Assembly: GCF_958298935.1 (NCBI RefSeq)
Contig: NC_084923.1
Coordinates: 22,606,501-22,670,500, forward strand
DNA from: Phragmites australis
Taxonomy: Eukaryota; Streptophyta; Magnoliopsida; Poales; Poaceae
DNA length: 64,000 bases
Direction: 5' to 3'
Part shown: positions 20,508 to 32,979 of the stretch, one piece after another
Position numbering within the stretch: the first letter of the stretch is position 1
Layout of the letters: every line of letters begins with the position of its first letter
Made by a program: the position numbers and the translations under genes
The notes under the pieces: model-generated
The model's database searches: none
What the model saw: only the letters and a program-made list of their open reading frames with translations
What the model was told of the DNA's origin: nothing

Positions 20508-21863
20508 GGGGAATCAGATGGTTCTCTGTAATGTTGTACACAGGAACTCCTTCGTCTCATCCGGTAGCAACCGCCAATCAGTTTAGTACATATACTTAAG
20601 ACAATCTACGAAAATGAATGAATAAGAGGTGTGAGGAACCGTCCAAGCAGTATTCTAATTAATCATCAGAAGGATCATTATTAATAATCACAATCTCAAT
20701 GATTAATCAGAATACCATCCCGGTAGTCTCGGCACGTGTTTTGTGCCCAAGATTAGAACATATGCCTTTCCAACATGTACATCACAACATTGCTTAAAAA
20801 AGAGCGAGTAATTAAAGTTATATTACAAGTTCTTAAGCATGCAACCATTTGTAACAGTTTACACAAGAGGAACTATGCAGCGAAAGATTAAAACCTTACC
20901 AATAACAAAAGGAAAGTGGAGCCATATGCCCTTAGACTCTACCCCAAAAGCTATGCCTCACCAGAGTAGGAGGCACTACTCTTGCCCACCACCTACATTA
21001 GCAGGCACGAAGTAGCCAAACACCGCATCACCCTCACCAGCAGAACCTGAAAGCGTATGCATGAGTACGAAGGTACTCATAAGACTTAATCCATATAGAG
21101 CACCTATACATAGCTTGACTCCAAGGATTATACATTGAGCTGTTAGCAAGAGTAGGCCATAAGGTTAAGTAAAACATATGCGGTAAGCAACCTAGACACA
21201 TATGTGTGAGCATCTATACTTAACTCAAAAACAACTACCTTTCTACCCTGTAAACCACAATTTGAACATGTATGTGTAGTAACCATAGTATCTCATCAAC
21301 AATCTACCAACCAAATCCATCATACCATAACCTTATCCCACATTCGTAAACTCTACAACTGATACAAATGAAAAAATAGCATACTCATAACCGAGAGCGT
21401 GACAATTCAAATTATTCTTACATTCTGCAGGGGGTACAACTTTACCCACACGACTCGAGGAGCATTCGGTTTGTGCTACCCGCGAAAGTACACAAGGGCG
21501 TACTCATGTCAACCTTTCTCATATCCGGAACCACCCACTTGCAATGCCCCTATGGCACCGTCGCTCAACTTCTACCGAGGACCTAAGCATTGCTAAGCAT
21601 TTCGAATAAACCTTGAAGCTAGACACCAACTATATCATTAAGGCTACAAGAATAAGGATTTATCAATAAGTCAAGGCAGAGATAATGCATCACTATTTTT
21701 GGAGCAATATTCTATTTTCTATGTATTTTACAACTTTCTACCGAACTACTAGTTATACACTAAATCCATTTCACATTTTTCGTATTATTCAGATTAAAAA
21801 GGCCCCAAATATTTTTGCATCTAGGCCGATCTAGCTACGGTCGCTGACAGCAGGACCGACGGG

Positions 21864-21879
21864 TTTGACCCGGGTCAAA
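21864..21879. repeat. 16-bp perfect palindrome in the LTR
   Basis: TTTGACCCGGGTCAAA is its own reverse complement. A partial copy (TTGACCCGCG) follows directly. Such a site could bind a dimeric protein, but this is only inferred. Confidence 0.6.
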
Positions 21880-22593
21880 ATTGACCCGCGCCCAGGTAGC
21901 CATGCGACGGCGCTGGAGTAGTCCGCCGGCGGTGAACAGTGCAATGCCGGTGGCCGGGGAGGACAACAGCGCAATGAATGGAGGCGCACAGACTCGACTG
22001 GGGCACACGTCGTCAACTGCGATGGCCGGAAGGCAGCGAGCGGCGGCGCACAGAGGAAACAGCACGACGGCGGCATGACTTGCCTCACCAGCGGCTAAAC
22101 GACGATGTAATCGACCCGGCCGAGCACTCCCACAGCATCTATGCAGGCATGTGGATTCAACGGCGTGGCTAGTTTCCAACGGGCTCGGCGGTGGCCCGGC
22201 CGGCAGCATGCGTCGAGGTGGTGGCGGCGGGCGGCTCATGCGAAGAAGCGCGCCAGCGACAGGCAAAAGGGAAAACTACATGTGCAAAGGGTTCAAGAGA
22301 TCGCGGGGAAGCTCACCGCAGGATCGATTCGTCTGGAGAAGCAATGGTGCGGTGGCTCGAAAGAGATGTGGCGACGAAGGCCACCAGAAATGGGGAAGAA
22401 GGCGCTTGCGCCCGATTTCGACCGTGGAAGAAGGGGAATCCAGCGGGATTAAGTTGGTGGAGCGTCGCACGACCCCTTCCTTAGCTCCTCGTGGCTTGGG
22501 CCTTGTCGAATCGAGCTCGGCACATCGAATTTTGCTGGCGGCGCGCCTGCTGTGCGCTTTGCTCTGCTGCTCTGGACTCAACCGATTGAGAGT

Positions 22594-22595
<2 letters not shown>

Positions 22596-22660
<65 letters not shown>
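22596..22660. repeat. (GA)n microsatellite
   Basis: About 32 uninterrupted GA dinucleotides lie in the U3/R part of the minus-strand LTR; on the LTR's own strand this is a CT tract. Confidence 0.97.
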
Positions 22661-22663
<3 letters not shown>

Positions 22664-22768
22664 CGAGGGGGGAGGAGATAAGGGCGACGCCCATGCCTCT
22701 GGCTGCCTCGGTGCTATGGCTCAGCTTTCTGGCGAGGTGGTCGGCCGCAGAAGTCAACAAAGCCGATG

Positions 22769-22770
<2 letters not shown>

Positions 22771-22807
<37 letters not shown>
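22771..22807. repeat. Second (GA)n microsatellite
   Basis: About 18 GA units lie 110 bases from the first tract. On the LTR strand it is again CT-rich, as in many plant 5' leaders. Confidence 0.97.
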
Positions 22808-22811
<4 letters not shown>

Positions 22812-23361
22812 ATGGGTGGGGCCGATGAACAGTGACCGTTGAGTAAAAATATCCACAACACTTCTTCTATTCAAAAGAACACATTCTCGAGGTCTAAAAA
22901 TTATGAGACAAATTTTGTGTGAAACTACAATTCATAATGCCTGAGCCAATTTCAATCTAAAATTCTCCAAAAATGCAAGCTTTTCTAAATTATGGTAATT
23001 TTTATGCCTTCAAAACCATTCCCAAAAATTTGGAAAAAATCACTAATATTCCTCATTTAACATGGACTAATTTCTAAAATTATTTCCAACCTTATGTTTC
23101 ATAGCAATATTGTTAGTTGCTTCACAAAGCACCACTCAACATTAATTTTCACAATTTATGTTTAATTGGAAATACATGTTAATAATTGCCCAAAATAATT
23201 AAACATGATGCTAATGATGCTTATGATAATTAATGACATGCTTAAGCCATTTGGCTATCACAAGAGGTACGCAAAAAATTTAACGGGCGACACTTTTTGA
23301 TACAAATTAAAGTTTATCCTCAAAATTCACTAAATATATGAGACTTGCCTTCATTAAACGA

Positions 23362-26300
23362 TTAATGATTTGTTATGGTCACGGTGTATGTAGGTAGCTT
23401 CCTTAGTATCATCAATGAGTGACAGTTCAACATTCTCTCCAAAAGGAGGCAGGTCATCGAATTATCGTAGTCTTCTTCATTGACAACATCCTCAACACTG
23501 ACAATCTTTCTTTTTCCTTGAAGAACCACGTGACACTTCTCCTTGTTAGCTGGGTCTGGATCCTTTACATAGAAGACTTGTGCAATGTCCTTGGCAAGCA
23601 CGAATGGTTCTTCTCTGTATCCGATGAGTTTGAGGTCCATAGTAGTCATACCATACTTGTCAACCTTGATTCCCACTGTGAGTCTGACTCATTGGCACCG
23701 AAATAGAGGGGCCCTCAACTCACCATATCCAAGCTCCCAAATCTCCTCTATGAATCTATAGTAGGTCTCCCTATTGCCAGCGCAGTCATATGCATAAATA
23801 CGGACACCGCTATTTTGGTTAGTGCTCTTGTTGTCTTGTGCTCTCGTATAAAATGTATAGCCATTAATCTCGTATGCTTGGAATGTGCGAATTGTAGTTG
23901 ACAGGCCATTTCCCAATAGTTCCAATAGAGCATCATCGGTATCCTTACCCATCTTATGTTTACGTAACTAATTACCAAAATTATCTATGTGCTCTTTCAC
24001 AATCCAATCCTCTGACTTTGTTGGATTTGTGGAGTGTAGCATGCTCACGTGCATATTGACATACAATCCCACTACAACTGATTGTTGCAGAATTGTGAAA
24101 TGTCCTTGAGTGAATGGAGCATGATCTTTGATATGGATTGAAGTATGACCTATCGTCCCTTTCCCCTTTAGCCTCCCCTTATAGCGAGATATAGGCATAC
24201 TAATTACGTTTAGTTTCATGTAGTCAATGCAAAACTCAATGACCTCCGTAGTCCACCTTTGGCCAATACGACCTTTCGAACAACCTCAGTTACGAACATA
24301 TTTCTTTAGAATCCCCATGAACCTTTCGAAAGGATGTATCTGATGTAGAAACACGGGACCAATGCTCTTTATCTCACCGACAATGTGAACAATTAGATGG
24401 GGCATATATAAAATAATGTTGGAGGGAAAATAGTCTCAGAATGACATATAGTATGGACCACGTCTTACTGCAGCTTTGTCATTTTGTTCGGATCAATGAC
24501 CTTTTGTGAAATTGCATTGAAGAACGAACACAACTTTATGATTAGGTTTCAGACCTTATCCGATAGAATACCTCTAATTACAACTGGAAGCATCCGTGTC
24601 ATCATCATGTGACAATCATGAGACTTTATACCAAATAACTTCTTATCTTTCATGTTTACTAAGCTCCTGATGTTGGAGGAGTAACGAGTCAGAACACATC
24701 ATGCAAGCAACCGCATAGGCTGATCTTCTCTTCCTTGATCATAGTGTAGCAAGCCGTGGAAAGTTTCTTTTTACCATTGTCAGATTGTATGTAATCTAGG
24801 TCCTTCCTGAGGTTCATTTTTTCTAGGTCCAGCTGTGCATTTAATGTATCTTTTGTTTTGCTAGATATGTTTAGTAAGGTACCACTTAAGCTATCAAACA
24901 CATTCTTCTCCACATGCATGATGTCGATTGTGTGTCGGACCATAATATTGATATCTTTTTCCACATAGGAGCATGTTGCCTAGCTAGAAGTTTTGTACTA
25001 CATGTACAACTATAAGTTTGTTTACCATCTTAAATACCTATTTTCCAGTGCAAATTTCGTAGCTTGTACCATCTTAAATACCTGTTTTCCAGTGCAAATT
25101 TCGTAGCTTGACGAGACTCCACTGTCTCGTCAAAAGCTCTTTTATTCTTGTGGTATGGGTGATCTGGGCGAAGGAACCTATGGTGACCCATGAAGATAAT
25201 TTTCTGACTGTTCATCAGCCATCGCCCCCTGTTTCCTCCAAACACTGAACACATCTATTGTACCCTTTTACAGTTTGCCCTGATAGATTACCAAGAGCAG
25301 GTCAATCTGAGATCGTTACGAACAACATTGTGCGTAGGATGAAATTATCGCGTTTGTACTCATCTCATACCCGTATGTCATCTTTCCACAGTACAAGAAG
25401 ATCTTCAACCAATGGTTTGAGGTACACATTGATATCATTGCGTGGTTTATTTGGCCCACTAATCAACAAAGGCATCATAAGGTACTTTCACTTCATACAC
25501 ATCCATGGTGTAAGGTTGTAGATACAGAGAGTCATGGGCCAAGTGTTACGAGTTCTTCTCATGTTGCCGAAAGGCTTCATCCCATCCATACTCAACCTGA
25601 GTCTTATATTCCTCACTTCATCTCTAAATTCCTTGTATTTTGTACCAAACCTCCATAAGGGGTCTTTTTTTCTTTCTCTTCACTACCTTAACACCATCGC
25701 TCTCGATATCATAAACATTGTGCTTGTACTGTGGTGCATTGCAAATGCAACACGCTTCAAAGTCTACATCCTTGCCGCGAAACAATATGCACTTGTTTCC
25801 ACATGTGTGTATTTTCTCTACTTCCAATCCCAATAAGCAGACAACCTGCTTGGCATGGTACGTGTTTTGGGCAACACGTTTCCCTTTGGAAGCAATTTCC
25901 TCAACAATTCTAACAATTCATTGAAGCCGTCATCGGCCTAACCATTGATAGCCTTTATTTGCATCAGTGTCAGCACCACATGCAACTTGTTGTGCTCATT
26001 TTTATAGTTCGGTATACTAGAGTTTTAGAGTCCTCTACCATGCGCTAGAACTTTTGATATTACCTTTTACTGGTGAAGTCACCCTCTCTATCATGCAACA
26101 TTTTTTCTATGTTGTCTTCATTGTTGCCAACAAAAGTATCGCCTCCATCATTCTTGACAAAAGTATTTTCGAATGCCGACATGTCGAAGTCTTCATTAGC
26201 CGTCATATCATTGCCTCTATCTTCTTTGACTATTGATTACCCTTCATGCACAACATCTTCAAGTTCACCATGCTCAGTCCAACGGGTATAGCCATAATTG

Positions 26301-26503
26301 AAACCATTGCGAATCAAGGGTGCATGAATTTGCTCTATGTTTGAAAACTACTTCTCGTTTTTGCAATCGGCACATAGACATCATATATAGTGATTGGCAT
26401 ACTTCCTTTTTGGCTTCTTGTACGTCGCGATAGCCCTAAAATTAGCCTCAACGCCATTAAAGAACTCTGGCCTGCGATCCTTGTACATCCATGAATGATC
26501 CAT
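23362..26503 (-). pseudogene. CACTA TNP2 transposase (Transposase_21, DUF4218, DUF4216), broken
   Basis: The ATG at 26503 (minus) opens MDHSWMYKDRRPEFF, the usual TNP2 start. Further along are LTLMQIKAINGWADDGFNEL, LPKGNVLPK, a region matching LSTDGMNPF-type blocks, and NLRKDLDYIQSDNGKKKLST (24790). The DUF4218-type part includes KGTIGHTSIHIKDHAPFTQG and NPTKSEDWIVKEHIDNFGN. The DUF4216-type C-terminus reads GIKVDKYGMTTMDLKLIGYR, then AQVFYVKDPDPANKEKCHVV. Many stops and indels split it. TNP2 cuts and joins CACTA ends; this copy cannot. Confidence 0.87.
25024..25110. repeat. 44-bp tandem duplication inside the TNP2 pseudogene
   Basis: ACCATCTTAAATACC plus the following TTTTCCAGTGCAAATTTCGT occurs at 25024 and again at 25068. 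The plus-strand TNP2 copies have it once, so it arose in this copy. Confidence 0.85.
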
Positions 26504-26893
26504 TTACAAATCATTATAATTAAACCCATACAACTTATAATCATTAAACATTTCAAAATCTATAAAAAAATTCATTGAATTACATTGCATCTTGATTAGT
26601 CCGTATTTGAGAGCACATCTCCTTCCGGTACTTGGGTCAGGTCAGGGGACTCACCTTCCAAAGGTTGTCATGTTTGATAATGACCCGTGGGTGGATGTGC
26701 CATACCTACAACATAATATTCTATAAATTGTATTAAATTCACTATGTCGATTAATCAACAGAGGAAATCCATTGGATTAGTATTTAAATTCAAGACTTCA
26801 AAAATATATGCAATCAACATACTAGAAAATTGGACCAAGATTATAATATACGCACCCACATCTATTTACATGTGATTTTAATCTACTCTCTAA

Positions 26894-27373
26894 ATCATCT
26901 CTATACATCTACAATGACAAAATTGTGACTTTTTCTAAATTAGATTTCAATTGGAGCACTTGCTTGTTTCAAAATTCATTACCAGGGAACAACCACCTAT
27001 TTTCAAACCTAGAGCAATATAGCAAGTAAATTCAACTACAAATAAAATGTAGATCATCTCTATACATCTAGAAATTATAAAATTGCAAACTTTTTCTAAA
27101 TTAGATCTCAATTGGATCTCTACCTCTTTCCAAAATTCATCACCAAAGAACAACCACCTACATTCTAACCTAGAGCAATCTAGCAAGTAAATCTAACTAC
27201 AAATGAAATGTATATCATCTCTATACATCTCACATGACAAAATTGTAATCTTTTTCTAAATTAGAACTCAATTGGAGCTCTACCTCCTTCCAAAATTCAT
27301 CACCATGGAAGAAGCACCAACAATCAAACCGAGGGCAATCTAGCAAATAAATCTAACTAAATATGAAATATAG
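26894..27373. repeat. Three tandem copies of a 160-bp repeat upstream of TNP2
   Basis: Copies start at 26894, 27053 and 27214, each with ATCATCTCTATACATCT, then TTTTTCTAAATTAGA, CAATTGGA, CCAAAATTCATCACCA and AGCAATCTAGCAAGTAAAT. The array ends at ATCATCG 27374. It lies in the 5' untranslated or promoter side of the minus-strand transposase. Confidence 0.9.
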
Positions 27374-27409
27374 ATCATCGTACTAGCCTTGGAGCACCTT
27401 GATTCCTCC

Positions 27410-27699
27410 AAATTTTGAATGCTCCAATCGCAAGGACAACAAAAATGGCGGGAGTGTTGGTCAGCTTTGTTCTGGTTTGCTCGGGGAAGAAGGGATCACC
27501 ATTTATACTGTAGCACAATCATCAGTGCTGGTTCTAGCCATTAACCGACACTAATAGTTAGTATCAAATGCCGGTTCTTAGCGGCACCATCATGGCTTGG
27601 GTGCGGGAGTTTAAGAACCGGCAGTGATACATTTTCACTACCGGTTCTTGGACAACCGGCAGTGATGAGCTGCCATCTTTAGCAGGTTCTGTAGTAGTG
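27410..27699. repeat. CACTA A1 subterminal repeats and terminus
   Basis: AACCGGCAGTGAT and its variants in both orientations (ATCAGTGCTGGTT, CCGACACTAAT, AACCGGCAGTGATGAG) cluster here, ending with TTCTGTAGTAGTG. The three bases after the end are CAA. Confidence 0.75.
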
Positions 27700-28159
27700 C
27701 AATGCAATGCCATTCATTCCACTGAAGTTCGTTTTTACTTTCAATATTACTTTAGAAATATAGTAAACATAAATAGGGTACATTTTATAACATTTTACAT
27801 TTCCATGGTAAAACTTAAAACATTATTTTAGAAAATGCTAGCCCGTGCCTATGCACCAGGAGCGAGCCCAAGAAGGGTCATGGGTGTACATATGTAGACC
27901 CAAATTTTGTTGCAAATTTTTTTCTACATATAAGCTATCCAGTCAAGCCCACGTGGCCAGCCTTGATGCAGCCCATCTGCGCACACATGGGCATTGTGCG
28001 CATGACATGCCCATATGCTGCGACCCATGCCAACTGCAAGCTAGAGGGCGCCAGAGCAGAGACATGGTCACAGACGGGAGGAACTGACAAAGGCACGAGC
28101 CTATGAAGCCACGAATGGACGAACCAATAGGAGATGGTGGGCGAAGGTAGGGTGGGGGT
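27700..28159. other. Unassigned, with GC-rich ORFs on both strands
   Basis: Starts with AT-rich DNA. Near 27840 it has GCTAGCCCGTGCCTATGCAC, a word seen at some grass repeat ends. The ORFs from 27845 on overlap on both strands and look composition-driven. Confidence 0.3.
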
Positions 28160-28445
28160 GGCACAAGAGCCGGTGCAGGCGAGATTGAAGTTATCTAGAT
28201 GGGGGGCCACGGGTTGCAGGCGCAGTGTGACTCGCCATGAGGGGGTCGTAGGGTGTGGGTGCGACTCAGTCGGAGCAGGCGAGTTCCATGCGAGGTCGGC
28301 TAGGTGGGCGCCACCACCACACGACGTGGGCATGATGCGGCTGGCGTGGGAAAGATCGAGGCCGGCCAGGAGGGGACCACGGGCCATGGGTGCGGCGCAG
28401 CCGGCGTGGGCGAGTACCAGGCTGGCCAGGTGAGGGTCACGGCGT
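28160..28445. repeat. GC-rich imperfect minisatellite
   Basis: Related 55-70 base units recur about four times, each with words such as GGCCACGGG, GGGTGCG(G/A)C, CAG(C/T)CGG and GTGGG(C/A), and a GGC(T/C)GGCCAGG core in the last two. The units are strongly diverged. Confidence 0.5.
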
Positions 28446-29098
28446 GGCTAAGATCATGTATGAGTAATCTTTTTGAAGCAATAGAGAGCTTCGCACTGAA
28501 GAAGAGGACTCGACAACTTGCATGAACAACAACATTGTACATAGCTGCATGACAAACTCATAATTCCAGTTCACTAAAATCTGTGGGATGAATCATTGAA
28601 TCTAGATGCATGATATTGAGACATGGTTGATGTTATTCTATGTAGTGCTCTGCTCCAATTTTCTTTAGCTAGATATACTGCCAATTAACCATGTGTTCAG
28701 CAGTTGTAGCACATTCAGGAATTCAGGAATTGGTTCCCAGATCAGTAGTATAGTTCTATCTGTGTGTGTAAATCTTCATCAAGTTTTGTGGCTGCATTGC
28801 TCATCTAATAACTACTACACCTGAATCCCTGAACGCTAGTACAATTTGGTTGCATGTGTCTCACATTCACCAACTAATTCATACATATTTTCTAAAAATT
28901 CTACTTCAAGTAAAGTGAGTCCTTGCAACAGTTTCATTAGTATGACTTAGCCAACACAGCTAGTTCAAATAAAGTTGTATTGTAATTTTGATTTTTTTAG
29001 TTCTTTAATATTACTTTAGACGTTATTTAATATTTAGGATCATGAAAAAATCAGTTATATATAATGTCGTATGTACAGCTAAGTTCAAAAATACTAAG
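28446..29098. other. Left flank of the solo LTR; no recognised gene
   Basis: AT-rich with short ORFs only. It is continuous with the DNA after 32984 if the LTR is removed. Confidence 0.35.
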
Positions 29099-32000
29099 TG
29101 TAACATCCTGAATTTAGCATATTAATTAATAGAAAATTTCAGTGCAAATTTAAAATTTTTATAGTAAATTAAACCAAATAAAATCAAGGAAATATGTATA
29201 TGAATATATATACTAGTATTAATTGGCTAAGTATTCCAAAATGCGCCAAATTTATTTTAAGGTAATCCATGCCTTAAGTTGATTCATACGCAATTGGTTT
29301 ATGGCTTTTATGCTTCCTTGAGTGGAGATTTGAATTGAATGTCTCTCAATTCAAATCTTTTCTTAGATTCTTTCCAACTCAGACCCAAATCGAATTTAAA
29401 TATTTTTGATTCAAATCATATTTCCAAATCTCGGAGCTTTACCTCTATATCATAATTCAAATATTTCCATTTAAATTGATCCTAATCCAAATTCAAAATT
29501 AAATTCAAATCTCTCATTTGAATTTAATCCCACAACCATTTTTCCCTTTTCCTTCTCCCCGGGCTGAATCACCCTTTTCCCTCTTTGTTCAGCCCATCGA
29601 GCCAGCCCGTTTTTCCTCCCTTCCCTCACTCTTCTCCCGCGCTCGACCCACCAGCGCACCGAGCTGGCCTAGCCGTTCGGCCGCGTGCGCGCCAGCGCTT
29701 GCCCACGCCCCGCCCTCGCTGCGTCGTCCACGTGTCGCTCATCCACCCAGCCCGCGCCTGAGCTATCTCCTCCTTCCTCCAGTGTGACGCCATGCCGCGC
29801 CGTCCACCACCATGACAGCGTCGCCCGCCTCCGGGAAATATCACCGCGACAACCCTCCGCGCCCTCACTCTCTACCCTCACAACATGCCACCCGAGCGCC
29901 TGACGCCGTACGACTTCCGCACCCACGCTCGTGCATGGCCAGCGCAGAGCCGCCTCTGCCACCATGTGAGGCCCAATGGCGAGTGCCGCCATCATGCCGT
30001 GCCATGCCTTCGTGCTCTTGCCACCTCTCTACAGCTCCCTCCCCTCTATAAATAGAGCCTCGATCTCTCCCTCTCTCTTTCCTCATTTCGCCATGCCACC
30101 GCGCCATCGCTGTCGCCATTCATGTCACCGTACTATCGATCCGCTGACCACGTGCTGCCGAGGAGCCCCAGGACCTTGTCGCCATCTCTCCGCGGCTGTC
30201 CGTTCACCGGAAGCCCGACAGGAACCCGTCCACACCAATAGCCGAGCAGCGCCACCGCCGCCTCTTCGACAAATCACCGGCCGCTGTCCTGCTTCTCATC
30301 GTCCTTGAGCACGGTGAGCACCCCCCTAGCGCCCCCTCCTAGATAGCGCGTAGTCACCCCCATGCTTTCTCTTGGCTTGTTGCCGTGCGTCGCAGTGTGT
30401 TTGACTTCCGCCGTCGTGCTTTGGCTCAATGCTGGCGTGCTGGTGCTCCGTGTGCATGGCCGGCTATCGTGCCATGATGCCTAGAGGCCTCTGGCCCCTT
30501 TTTTGTGCAGGTTGGCGCCTCCCAGTACAGGGGAGGTGCTGCCCGATTTTGGCCATGCCAATGCTTCGGCCGCCGGCTGGTGTTGATCTCGTCGCCGGCC
30601 ACAGTCGACGAGCTCCCCGCCGCATCCACCATACCACGTAGAAGCTTGGTGTTGACTTCTCGTTGTGAAACCATGTCGGAGTTCCACACCGGCAAGCTTC
30701 CCAGTGTGCGTCGCTGTGGAATTCTCACCGCCGACCACTTTTTCCCATCCCCTTCGCCACCCGTACTGTGCCAGCGCGCCCGTGCGCTCGCGTGGACCGG
30801 CCAAAGGTCGTGTCTTGTCCTGACCAAGTGGGCCATGGCTCAGCCCGAGCATCGCTGGCCTGCCATTCAAAGGCCGCGCCCGAGTGAGCCGACCCAGCCC
30901 CTGTAGCCCGCTAAGCCACCCAGCCCAAACCCGAGTGGGCTGACACTGTGCAGCCAAAGCCCGGTCCGGACCCGACCCAACCTGAGCCCATCTTGGCCCA
31001 ATTGGGACTATTCATGTGGGTCCCACAGGTCACTGTTCATGTGGGCCTGAGTTACTGTTCAGTGGGCCCCACTCATAAATAGTGCCATTTGATATTTTCC
31101 AATTTAATTTAGATTAAATCTTCCGGGAGCCATAACTTCTCCGTTCTGGCTTCGATTTCGGTGATTTTTTAGCCAAAATTCATCTAAAATCGAGATCTAC
31201 TCATCTGTCACATTGCGATATCCATCAGGGCTCATTTGGTTTTCCATTTAGTGTTATTTGATTCTTCTCTAGTATAGCCATTATTGATCGTAGTCGCAAT
31301 TACAGAGCAACTAAAGTTAAGTGCTGCGCAGGAAGCATCAGGAGCGAGGAAGATTCTGACTACAACCAAGACTTAGAAGAGGACTTCGGAGAAGGCAAGT
31401 CCTACCTCCTTGATCATACTGAACCTATGATTTCTAAATAATCTACATGATCAACTAAAACCAAACTATTATCGCATGTGCTATGTATTGCGCTTTTACA
31501 AACTACTTGTAATAATTAATCCTAGCAAACACATGCCATGCATTGAATATTATCACCCAAAATACATATCACCCTAGGATTACCTGTTGTTATCTATATT
31601 AAACAATAGATGATGCCTTGATACCTCGCATGCTTAGGATTGAATACGCCCCCTCAGAGACGTCACTTTTAAAATGCACCTCTTTGGAGATAACAATTTA
31701 TTGTTATCAATGTTAACTCATATACCATGAATCCTTGATGGTTATGAATTCCGTGATGGTTGTGAAATCCTTGACATCGTGTGGGATATGGTGGGCGATG
31801 TGTAAAAATGGGTGAAAACAGTTTTGGCGGGGGCATGTGGAGTAGTACTCTAGACGAGGATGCTCTTGGAGGCTTGAGTCACCTTTGTGTTGTTCATTGC
31901 CAGAAGATACCTGCTCTGGCCGGTTAAGGACTGAGTCATTGCTCCGTCATGCTTAGCCACCCCAGTGCGACCATGCATCCTAAATGAGCAGGACTTGACT

Positions 32001-32979
32001 TTTCTTTCATCGGACTGGGCTGGGCATCATACTAGGCGGCTGGGGAGAAGTGAAAAGCCAAGTGTCCATCTAGCCCTCTGTTAAATAATTCGAGAGACGA
32101 CATAGCCAATCTGGTATTCTGAACATGGTCTCTGGTACTTGGGGTGTCTCGTAGAAAAGCCCGGCAGGAAAGGTGTTTGGAGGGTCTTGGTATGATTCTC
32201 TCATCCGCTTGCAACGGTTAGAGGCTGAGCATATCGCATGGGTAAAGTTGTACAACCTCTGCAGTGTGTAAATCTATTTAAATAGCCATGTCCACGATCA
32301 TGGACACACAAAAACAGTAACCCTGATGACTAGACTCCGGGTGCGTGTCTTGATGAGTGTGTGTGTGGACTAGATGACCATGTGATGAGGTTCCTGGTTC
32401 GATCCGCTAGAAGCTGTGATAATAGGGACTGCGAAGTGAGGTGTAGCCCCTCTTAGGACCGAAAACCCTCAGATAAAGCTTGTTACCCGGTTTTAAACTA
32501 TTTAAAACGGCTTTAAAGTCAATAATAAATGATACAATGGAATACCTGCATAAACTACTTCATGCTTAAAACTAAACCGTAAATCCTTATCCTTGAATTA
32601 CCCATTTATGCATCTATCAACACCTTGAAATTATATAGGGTTTGCTGAGTACCTTCCGTACTCACTCTTGTTGTCATTCAGATGAAGAGGCAGACCCTGG
32701 CAACGCTGGAGGTGAAGGTGAGGATGAAGAGTAGTTTCTAGAGTCGCGTTGGCACCATAGCTGCTTGTGGCTTGGGTTTCTGCTTTCCGCTGTGCTTTTT
32801 TTGACGTTCAGCCAGGTTTGTAATATACGCTATGGTTTGTAAACTTTTGTACTCTGTAACCTTAATACTTATGTATGAAGTTTGACTGTGATACTACAAC
32901 TGTTATACTGTGCGTATCAGCTACTTAATTCAGGGATTGATATAGGAGGCACAGGAGATCCCAGAAATGCGGTCTTACA
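29099..32979 (+). repeat. Solo LTR of a Tekay-like Ty3-gypsy element, 3881 bp, with 5-bp target duplication
   Basis: The LTR starts TGTAACATCCTGAATTTAGC and ends GCGGTCTTACA, giving TG...CA ends. The flanks are CTAAG at 29094-29098 and CTAAG at 32980-32984, a perfect 5-bp target duplication. There is no PBS, polypurine tract or gypsy coding sequence within, so this is a solo LTR left by recombination between two LTRs. Interior landmarks are a GC-rich part (29520-30950), a TATA box at 30047, repeated GTCCCACAGGTCACTGTTCA words near 31020, and the TTGCTGAGTACCTTCCGTAC block near 32640. The TGTAACA...TTACA ends and great length fit the Tekay/Del lineage. Confidence 0.9.
30047..30054 (+). promoter_or_regulatory. 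TATA box of the solo LTR
   Basis: TATAAATA follows a C-rich tract and precedes CT-rich leader DNA, the classic plant core promoter layout. It marks the likely U3/R boundary of the LTR. Confidence 0.6.

Larger units (their letters stand above)
19434..20600 (-). mobile_element. CACTA (En/Spm) element, terminal part with TNP1-like ORF
   Basis: The element begins CACTACTACAGAAACTATTT, a typical CACTA inverted-repeat end, and is followed by subterminal repeats and a transposase-associated ORF on the minus strand. In CACTA elements the TNP1-type gene lies next to the right end, which fits this being the right terminus of a minus-oriented element. The other end is not found. A minus-strand LTR starts near 20630, so the element is truncated or interrupted. 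Confidence 0.7.
20630..23292 (-). repeat. Tekay-like Ty3-gypsy LTR, minus strand
   Basis: Read on the minus strand this stretch shares ordered landmarks with the LTRs at 29.1 and 59.5 kb. Near 21064-21080 it has the GAGTACCTTCGTACTC block that corresponds to TTGCTGAGTAC...GTACTC in the others. Near 21432 it has a GGGTAAAGTTGTACCCCC block. A GC-rich, purine/pyrimidine-biased U3-like part lies at 21850-22810. Proposed ends are TGTGAGGAACC (20630) and CGGGCGACA (23292), but no matching target duplication was seen. No gypsy coding region adjoins it, so it is a solo or truncated LTR between two CACTA fragments. Confidence 0.6.
23293..27699 (-). mobile_element. CACTA element A1 with TNP2 transposase, right side on the plus map intact
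   Basis: The minus strand encodes a CACTA TNP2-type transposase from about 26503 down to 23362. The element's 5' end lies at the right: GTAGTAGTG at 27691-27699 is the inverted CACTACTAC terminus, preceded by subterminal ACCGGCAGTGAT repeats. The 3' side (TNP1 and second terminus) is not present; an LTR starts at 23292. It is homologous to the plus-strand copies at 39.2-42.5 and 53.8-56.0 kb. Confidence 0.85.

Noticed and set aside
22151..22681. 176-residue plus-strand ORF with a long Arg-Glu repeat
   Set aside because: It is produced by the GA microsatellite inside an LTR; the translation has no domain and opposite frames are similarly open.
19434..27699. A single CACTA element spanning both termini (CACTACTACAG at 19434 and GTAGTAGTG at 27699)
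   Set aside because: The subterminal repeats differ (ACAGGCGGTT versus ACCGGCAGTGAT) and the flanking triplets (TTT and CAA) do not match, so these are two different elements.
27935..28433. ORFs of 99-150 aa on both strands
   Set aside because: They coincide with a GC-rich minisatellite and unassigned DNA, with no recognised motifs.
29518..30908. Several long GC-rich ORFs on both strands (72-158 aa)
   Set aside because: They lie inside the solo LTR, overlap in multiple frames, and show no domain. GC-rich composition with few stop codons explains them.
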